The notes beneath the pieces were generated by a model. The model had not been told where the DNA came from and made no database searches. It saw only the letters and a program-made list of their open reading frames with translations. Positions 59,700 to 64,000 of a stretch of DNA of 64,000 bases are shown here, in pieces. Location of the stretch: positions 1 through 64,000 of the forward strand of contig NZ_WTKP01000002.1 of NCBI RefSeq assembly GCF_009793355.1, in the 5' to 3' direction. Positions within the stretch are counted from its first letter, which is position 1. The number at the start of each line of letters is the position of its first letter. A program made the position numbers and the translations under genes. This DNA is from Vreelandella zhuhanensis. Lineage in GTDB: Bacteria; Pseudomonadota; Gammaproteobacteria; Pseudomonadales; Halomonadaceae.

Positions 59700-62195
59700 T
59701 TACTTATCACCTTGCTCGCCACCGGTGGAAGCATAGGCCTGACTGTCGGGGTCGCCCTGGGCATGAGCCTGGGAACGCCGTAACCCTGCTTGCTTGTATT
59801 CATCACCTTTGGCGTACTCTGCCTCCGTCGGCCGAGGCGCCTCCTGGGGAGCGGCGGGGTGAACCCGTCGACTATCATGCTCGGTTTTGGGTTCCAATGA
59901 GTCGCTGGCCTTGTCTTCCAGCTCGCCGGTTTTGCCTTCCACACTGATGCTCATGCGCGGCATCGCCATATCCAGCCCCTGCTCTTCCATACGTTGCTTG
60001 AGCAACAGGTTGAAGGCGCGCGCCACGTCCCACTGCATTTCCGGCGCGGTACGAAAGCGCATCCGCAAGATAGCCCCACCTTCATCAAAACGATCAATCC
60101 CCTGGGGTTCCAGCGGTGACCAGATGTGGTGACGCATCATGGGATCCTTGCGCAGCTCCATCGCGGTTTCCTGCATCAAGTGCATGGCATCGTCGATCGG
60201 CATGGCATGCGGCACACGAATCCGCATCAGGGCGATGCCGAACTGGCGCGACATGTTGTGGATTGACTCAATCCGGCTGAAGGTGATGATATGCACTACC
60301 CCATCCAGGTCACGCAGGCGCACGGTACGCAGAGTCAGTCCTTCCACCGTCCCCGTGTGGCTGTTGATCTGCACGAAATCATCCACCGCCAGCGAATCTT
60401 CGATCAGAATGAAAATACCGGTGATCAAATCCTGCACCAAGGTCTGGGCACCAAAACCCAGCGCCAGACCGATGACACCGGCACCTGCCAACAGCGGGGT
60501 CACATTTACCCCCAGGTTTGCCAGCCCCACAATGGCGGTAATGATCAGAATGGTGACGAAGATCACATTACGGATCATTGGGGTAATCGTTTGGGCTCGT
60601 GCCTGGTTGACACGCCGCCCCCGCGAGCGCGCCGATGAGGTCAGGGCACGCTGAATCGCGGTATCGGCAAAAATCCAGATCAACCAAGCCAGTAGTAGCG
60701 TAAGCCCGAGACTCGCAATCGCCTGGCCGATACGCGCACTGGCCATGCCTTGCTGCCCCCATCCCCACAACGAACCACCCCATACCTGGACAGAGAGCTC
60801 GGCAAAGATCCCCCAGGCGCAGATATGCCCCAATACATAACCGAAGCGTTCCAGTCGTTTACGATACTGGCTACGCCGATGATGATGGCGACGCTTGCCC
60901 ATACGCTCGGCATGGCGACGCAGCAGTCCTGTGACCACCAGCGTCAGTACCAGCAAGCCAGCCGATATGATCGAGCGTGCCAGTGCAGTACCTACCCCTC
61001 CCACGGTAATGAAAATTGCCAACAACGAGCCGCCGACCACCAGCAATGCTGGCACATGCCAGAGCGCACCCAGTACCCGGACCAATTCAACCACGGTTCC
61101 CGCATCACGCCGCTGAGGATAAGAACGGTTACAGATCAAATGGCGAATCGGGCGCTTGAACTTGAGGATGAAGCGCGCACTGATCAGTGCCGCCAGCATG
61201 TTTGCCAAGACCGATACCAGGCTTGAAAGCTCTTCCCCCAGCATGTCTACAAGGCGGCTGGAATTGACCGCATCGCCCAGCGCAATCAAGGCGCCGATGA
61301 CGAATAACCAACGCAGCGCGCGTCGCTGTAGAAGCTGCACGGCGGTAAACCGGTGCCCACGACTGAACACCGCAATGACGGTTTCAAACACCACCGACAA
61401 CGCCCGCCCGAATAGGCATACATAGGCCAACACCAGTACCAGCACGCGCCCTGGGCTATAAGCCAACAGCTGGGATACGCCCAGCACCAACACGAAAGCG
61501 AGTGCCCAAGGCAGCATGCGTCGCAGAAAATGCACCGCCAGCAGCCAGGCCGGGGGATCACGTGGCAGATCCAGCGGCCACTGTCGACGCCTGGCCACCA
61601 AGCGCCCAAGAGCAATCAGCATCACTAGCGAGCCAACCCAGACCAGCCCCAGAATTGCCCCGCTGGCGCTGACACGAATGGCTTCACTGGCATCGGCACT
61701 TTCCATCAGGTTACGCAGGTCTTCCGCCCCTTGGGATAGCTGGCGCGACCATTCGTTAATGGGTGATGTGTCGGCCTCCGCCTGCTCCCCCAAGTCAGTC
61801 AAGGTGTCCGCCAGCGCACCCAGTAGGCCCTGGCGCGCACCGGATTCCTCGCCGGCTTCATGGGCCATCTGCAAGTCACGCAGTGACTCCAGCAGCTCAT
61901 TGCGACGCTCGCTATCTTCCAAGGTGGTGATGATGTTATCCAACGAGCGTTGAAATGATTCGCTATCCGCTTGTGTGTTTTCCTGGTTTCCATTCATCCC
62001 CGGCAGGCTCAATGTCTGCGCCTGTACCGGCGCCACCATCAGTGCCGTGAAGATAAACAGCCCTAGCATTATCTTGGCTACGCTTGCCTTGAGCCCCGTC
62101 TTGATTAATTCTGTTTTCAATAACATGATCTTGAATAACATCGCCTCGAATAACATCGTCTTTCTTGGCTGCTGTATTACCTTGTGCTGTCGCAC
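59700..62195 (-). CDS. Large mechanosensitive channel of the MscS superfamily (MscK/YbiO-like)
   Basis: An 831-residue inner-membrane protein. A signal-like segment at about 42-60 (LGLFIFTALMVAPVQAQ) is followed by a periplasmic helical domain (about 60-160) and many membrane helices to about residue 560. The MscS core follows: PLLAGAGVIGLALGFGAQTL, VQDLITGIFILIEDSLAVDD, FVQINSHTGTVEGLTLRTVR, then an acidic C-terminal tail. It should release solutes on hypo-osmotic shock. The start is a GTG at 62195 with AGGAG six bases away. The leader before the signal contains three 15-bp repeats (62119-62163), an odd N-region of about 40 residues. Confidence 0.87.
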   Translation of the reverse strand: MRQHKVIQQPRKTMLFEAMLFKIMLLKTELIKTGLKASVAKIMLGLFIFTALMVAPVQAQTLSLPGMNGNQENTQADSESFQRSLDNIITTLEDSERRNELLESLRDLQMAHEAGEESGARQGLLGALADTLTDLGEQAEADTSPINEWSRQLSQGAEDLRNLMESADASEAIRVSASGAILGLVWVGSLVMLIALGRLVARRRQWPLDLPRDPPAWLLAVHFLRRMLPWALAFVLVLGVSQLLAYSPGRVLVLVLAYVCLFGRALSVVFETVIAVFSRGHRFTAVQLLQRRALRWLFVIGALIALGDAVNSSRLVDMLGEELSSLVSVLANMLAALISARFILKFKRPIRHLICNRSYPQRRDAGTVVELVRVLGALWHVPALLVVGGSLLAIFITVGGVGTALARSIISAGLLVLTLVVTGLLRRHAERMGKRRHHHRRSQYRKRLERFGYVLGHICAWGIFAELSVQVWGGSLWGWGQQGMASARIGQAIASLGLTLLLAWLIWIFADTAIQRALTSSARSRGRRVNQARAQTITPMIRNVIFVTILIITAIVGLANLGVNVTPLLAGAGVIGLALGFGAQTLVQDLITGIFILIEDSLAVDDFVQINSHTGTVEGLTLRTVRLRDLDGVVHIITFSRIESIHNMSRQFGIALMRIRVPHAMPIDDAMHLMQETAMELRKDPMMRHHIWSPLEPQGIDRFDEGGAILRMRFRTAPEMQWDVARAFNLLLKQRMEEQGLDMAMPRMSISVEGKTGELEDKASDSLEPKTEHDSRRVHPAAPQEAPRPTEAEYAKGDEYKQAGLRRSQAHAQGDPDSQAYASTGGEQGDK
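62119..62163 (-). repeat. Three 15-bp tandem repeats in the MscS-type N-terminus
   Basis: On the plus strand AATAACATGATCTTG, AATAACATCGCCTCG and AATAACATCGTCTTT follow without gap. On the coding strand they give a repeated ML-(F/L) pattern (MLFEAMLFKIMLLK). Confidence 0.9.
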
Positions 62196-62294
62196 CTGCT
62201 TCTCCTGGCTGGCAAGGGTGGCGGCCTGTGGCTAAGACCAACCGGGGGTATGATAGACTTAAGGTGATATTCGTTCACCTCACAGGATGCCGAG

Positions 62295-63302
62295 ATGACG
62301 TTGCAAGCACCACCCGAACGGGATAATTTTGAAGGCCTGCCACGACATATCGGGGTGGAAATTGAATTTGCCGGTTTGCCGCCCCGGGACACCGCATTGA
62401 TTATACGCGACCTCTTTGGTGGCGAGCTCAACGTCATCAGCCCTCACCGCCTTAACGTGGACGGCACGCGCTGGGGCAAGTTCGGTATCGAACTGGATAC
62501 CCAGTACGCGCACCCGGACACGGCGGTGCTTGAAGAAAGCCCCCATCAAGATAGCGAGTGGGAACGTCAGCGTCACCAGATGCGGATCGAGTTTCACCAA
62601 AAGACCCGTGAGCTTATCGGCGACATGGTCTCGGGTCTGGTGCCCACGGAAATCGTCTGCCCGCCTGTTCCCTGGAACGAACTGGAGGAGCTCGACAGCT
62701 TATTCGATGCCTTGCGTGAACACGGCGCCAAGGGCACGGATGCCAGCCTACTCTATGGATTCGGCCTGCATTTGAACCCGGAAGTGGCCAGTCTGGAGGT
62801 GGATGATATTCTGGCTCAGTTGCGCGCCTATTTACTGATGGCGGTCTGGTTACGTGAAGAAATCAAGGTAGATATCACCCGAGAAGTGCTGCCTCACGCT
62901 AACCCCTTTCCCAAGGAATACGCGCTGAAAGTATTGAATAGCTCTTATACACCGGATCTCGATACCCTGATCGAGGATTACATCGCCTACAACCCCACAC
63001 GCAACCGCGAACTGGACATGTTCCCCCTGTTTGCCTACCTACGCCCGGAGCACCCTCACGAGTTGATGCAGAATAAATTGGTCAAACCGCGCCCCACCTT
63101 TCATTACCGCCTGCCCAATGCGCAACTTTCACAACCTGGCTGGGGTGCAGTCGTGGAATGGAATCGCTGGGTGGAAGTCGAGAAACTCGCTGCACGGCGC
63201 GACGTGCTCATGGCGCGTTGCAAAGAATACGTGGCCGACCATGCCCGCTCACCAGTGACACGCTGGCTGGAAAAAATCCGTCACTGGCTGAGAGAGGGAT
63301 AA
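62295..63302 (+). CDS. Amidoligase (GCS-like) family protein
   Basis: A 335-residue member of the putative amidoligase family related to gamma-glutamylcysteine synthetase and glutamine synthetase. The opening HIGVEIEFAGLPPRDTA has the metal-binding acidic pair, followed by GTRWGKFGIELDTQYAHP, LVPTEIVCPPVPWNEL, and LLYGFGLHLNPEVASL with a His-acid. These enzymes join an amine to a carboxylate with ATP. It lies 8 bp ahead of a peptidase-C26 gene, a pair noted in comparative work on amidoligases and suggestive of a small amide or gamma-glutamyl-type modification. The ATG follows AGGATG. The target is unknown. Confidence 0.83.
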   Translation: MTLQAPPERDNFEGLPRHIGVEIEFAGLPPRDTALIIRDLFGGELNVISPHRLNVDGTRWGKFGIELDTQYAHPDTAVLEESPHQDSEWERQRHQMRIEFHQKTRELIGDMVSGLVPTEIVCPPVPWNELEELDSLFDALREHGAKGTDASLLYGFGLHLNPEVASLEVDDILAQLRAYLLMAVWLREEIKVDITREVLPHANPFPKEYALKVLNSSYTPDLDTLIEDYIAYNPTRNRELDMFPLFAYLRPEHPHELMQNKLVKPRPTFHYRLPNAQLSQPGWGAVVEWNRWVEVEKLAARRDVLMARCKEYVADHARSPVTRWLEKIRHWLREG

Positions 63303-63309
63303 TACGCCT

Positions 63310-63984
63310 ATGTCACGCCCCTTGATCGGCATCACCACCTCGGATGCCAAGAGTCGCCTTGCCTGGTGGTTTGACTGGTTCGCCGTCTGGCGTCATGGCG
63401 GGCGCCCTCTGCGCTTATCGCCTTCGCGTGCCCTGCCGGATACTCTGGATGGGCTGATCATCGGGGGTGGCGACGATATCGAAGCACACCTCTATGGCGG
63501 CGAAGTGCAATTGGACGTACGGGTCGATCCCCAGCGCGACAAGCTCGAGCTGCAATTGCTCGAAACCTTCATTCCCAAGGGCACACCGGTGCTCGGCATC
63601 TGCCGCGGTGCCCAGCTGATCAACGTCCACCTGGGTGGCACCCTGGATCCGGATATCTACACCACTCATGAAGGACTCAAGCAACGGCGTACCGTGCTAC
63701 CGCGCAAGACGGTGGACATCGTCGGCGACAGCCAGCTTTACCGCATTCTGCGAGTCAGCTGGTGTCGCATCAACAGCCTTCATCATCAGGCGGTGCAGAA
63801 GACTGGTCCCGGCATCAGGATCGTCGCCCGCGACCGCAACGGCCTGGTCCAGGGAATCGAGTCAACCGAGCATGACTTTCTGATCGGCGTGCAGTGGCAC
63901 CCCGAATGGCTGATTTTCAACCGCCCCCAGCAGCGCCTGATTCGCGCCCTGGTCAAGGCCGCCCGGCGGGTGCAACACGACTAG
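63310..63984 (+). CDS. Peptidase C26 / gamma-glutamyl hydrolase-like (PuuD-type) protein
   Basis: A 224-residue class I glutamine-amidotransferase-like hydrolase. The nucleophile Cys98 is in PVLGICRGAQLINVHLGG, the catalytic His and Glu in IGVQWHPEWL, and ITTSDAKSRLAWWFDWFAVW is the N-terminal segment. PuuD splits gamma-glutamyl-GABA; this one should cut a gamma-glutamyl or similar amide, with the upstream amidoligase perhaps making it. The 8-bp gap implies one transcript. The gene ends 17 bp before the window edge and looks complete. Confidence 0.87.
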   Translation: MSRPLIGITTSDAKSRLAWWFDWFAVWRHGGRPLRLSPSRALPDTLDGLIIGGGDDIEAHLYGGEVQLDVRVDPQRDKLELQLLETFIPKGTPVLGICRGAQLINVHLGGTLDPDIYTTHEGLKQRRTVLPRKTVDIVGDSQLYRILRVSWCRINSLHHQAVQKTGPGIRIVARDRNGLVQGIESTEHDFLIGVQWHPEWLIFNRPQQRLIRALVKAARRVQHD

Positions 63985-64000
63985 CAAGCACGTCACTAGC

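Noticed and set aside
1..64000. CRISPR arrays, rRNA and tRNA genes
   Set aside because: No spaced identical repeats of 25-40 bp and no cloverleaf or rRNA sequence was seen; the short tandem repeats have no spacers.

Overview
The window looks like a chromosomal segment from a halophilic or marine gammaproteobacterium of the Halomonas type. The support is GC-rich coding DNA, a PomA/PomB-type sodium-driven flagellar stator, an E. coli-like yghU, an OpgG/OpgH glucan locus, a DmdB/DmdC-like acyl-CoA operon and many acidic proteins. Genus assignment is inference; there is no rRNA or tRNA gene in the window to confirm it. Almost all the DNA is coding, and I see no CRISPR array.

Layout. 1-1168 is the worn edge of a mobile island: the 3' end of an IS200/IS605-type tnpB with a hairpin right end, a small orphan gene and an integrase N-terminal stub. 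It abuts dusA, a known island integration site. 2.2-11.3 kb holds a metallo-amidohydrolase and a complete RND drug-efflux set (TetR repressor, permease, adaptor, TolC-like channel) with a perfect 26-bp operator and a near copy of it. 10.4-16 kb holds a hydrolase, two Nudix genes, a 2-oxoglutarate oxygenase and a soluble FixL/FixJ-like pair. 16-24.2 kb holds pomAB, OsmC, a DMT exporter, a cation/proton antiporter, a GGDEF-EAL protein and yghU. 24.2-31 kb is an acyl-CoA catabolic operon resembling the methylmercaptopropionate branch of DMSP degradation, followed by an MFS gene. 31-34.2 kb holds a methyltransferase, a VOC protein and an LpxL-like acyltransferase flanked by two paralogous small membrane proteins. 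34.2-41.7 kb is an envelope-glycan locus: ManC-like enzyme, membrane sulfatase-fold enzyme, OpgG, OpgH and an FkbM methyltransferase. 41.7-44 kb is a PhoX phosphatase.

44-52.3 kb is the most intriguing region. A creatininase-family amidohydrolase, a GTP cyclohydrolase II with an atypical N-terminal half, a reductase-only RibD-like protein, a UPF0104 flippase-like membrane protein, a glycosyltransferase-methyltransferase fusion, a divergent 6-pyruvoyl-tetrahydropterin-synthase-like protein, an MDR dehydrogenase and a CDP-alcohol phosphatidyltransferase sit side by side. Together they suggest an undescribed GTP-derived, glycosylated and possibly lipid-linked metabolite. 52-64 kb holds YceI, an outer-membrane barrel protein, pta, a class V aminotransferase, a CBS-BON protein, an unknown membrane protein, a large MscS-type channel, and an amidoligase plus peptidase-C26 pair at the right edge.

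A second window-wide feature is a set of short tandem duplications, mostly with a 15-bp period but with unrelated sequences, placed at gene ends, starts or in intergenic gaps at about ten loci.
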